Source of the DNA: an uncultured Lachnospiraceae bacterium
GTDB taxonomy: Bacteria > Bacillota > Clostridia > Lachnospirales > Lachnospiraceae
Length of the DNA: 64,000 nucleotides
Direction: 5' to 3'
Assembly (NCBI GenBank): GCA_900553355.1
Contig: USDK01000003.1
Location: 21,542 to 85,541 of the forward strand
Shown: in pieces, positions 63,838 through 64,000 of the stretch
Layout of the letters: each line of letters starts with the position of its first letter
How positions within the stretch are numbered: the stretch's first letter is position 1
The notes under the pieces: generated by a model
What the model was told of the DNA's origin: nothing
What the model saw: the letters and a program-made list of their open reading frames with translations, nothing else
The model's database searches: none
Made by a program: the position numbers and the translations under genes

Positions 63838-64000
63838 ATGTTCCAGATTGAAGAAGAGTTAAAGAAGCTTCCCGCGAACCCGGGTGTTTATCTGATGCAC
63901 GATGAGCGGGATGAGATCATCTATGTGGGCAAGGCAATCAGCCTGAAAAACCGTGTGCGGCAGTATTTTCAGAGTAGCCGCAACAAAGGTGCGAAGATTG
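63838..64000 (+). CDS. uvrC: Excinuclease ABC subunit C UvrC, 5' part only
   Basis: The first 54 codons of Uvr[21 protein letters not shown] followed by [18 protein letters not shown], the GIY-YIG nuclease domain that makes the 3' incision in nucleotide excision repair. The gene runs off the window. It starts one base after the ftsH stop, with GAGGAG just before, so it is probably co-transcribed with ftsH. Confidence 0.95.
   Translation, partial: MFQIEEELKKLPANPGVYLMHDERDEIIYVGKAISLKNRVRQYFQSSRNKGAKI

Noticed and set aside
1..64000. tRNA genes, insertion sequences, prophage genes or CRISPR arrays
   Set aside because: Read for tRNA-like clover leaves, transposase motifs, terminal repeats and regularly spaced repeats; none was found.

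Overview
The window looks like chromosomal DNA from a Gram-positive anaerobe of the Clostridia, most likely a gut Lachnospiraceae. The support is moderate GC content, strong AGGAGG-type ribosome binding sites, sigma-A style promoters, a leucine T-box, anaerobic (CbiD/G/K) corrinoid synthesis, DUF1846 and DUF6442 proteins, and VanRS-like signalling. Genus cannot be fixed by reading alone. No tRNA, rRNA, insertion sequence, prophage or CRISPR array was found.

Layout. 1-8.3 kb is a loose accessory stretch: queA, a DUF362 gene behind a MerR-type promoter, a NimA-like flavoprotein, a small membrane protein plus Xre regulator with a repeated operator, a double-length orphan FtsX permease, a VOC/glyoxalase pseudogene killed by three nonsense codons, and a two-gene Xre/HipA-like kinase module. 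8.4-31.3 kb is a near-complete anaerobic cobalamin island. A cobalamin riboswitch with an intrinsic terminator leads cbiD-L-F-G-H-(JET)-A, cobT-U-S, a CobU-like gene, cobC, cbiB, cobD, cbiP, cbiC and the cobalt importer cbiMNQO. Convergent cbiK and a forward run (precorrin-2 dehydrogenase, hemC, cobA-hemD, hemB) supply sirohydrochlorin and load cobalt. hemA, hemL and a corrinoid adenosyltransferase are not in the window. cobS is frameshifted by one base, so the last step may be broken in this sequence.

31.4-47.9 kb holds two convergent transporters (YitT, EamA), an Fe-S aldo/keto reductase, the aromatic pair tyrA-aroA, an EF-G paralogue with altered GTPase motifs, a potassium-uptake operon (trkA-trkH, an unknown membrane protein, an AEC carrier), a small P-loop protein, and leuS behind a T-box. 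48-64 kb holds a VanR/VanS-like two-component system with a serine D,D-carboxypeptidase, then ansA, a YkgJ-type cysteine protein, sbcDC, glf, pyrG, a DUF1846 protein, ftsH and the start of uvrC.

Most genes are of recognisable families. The points most worth a second look are the cobS frameshift, the degenerate CobU-like protein, the kinase module, the vanD-like regulator/carboxypeptidase trio with shared palindromes, the fused FtsX permease, the nonsense-only pseudogene, and the promoter and operator architectures described below.
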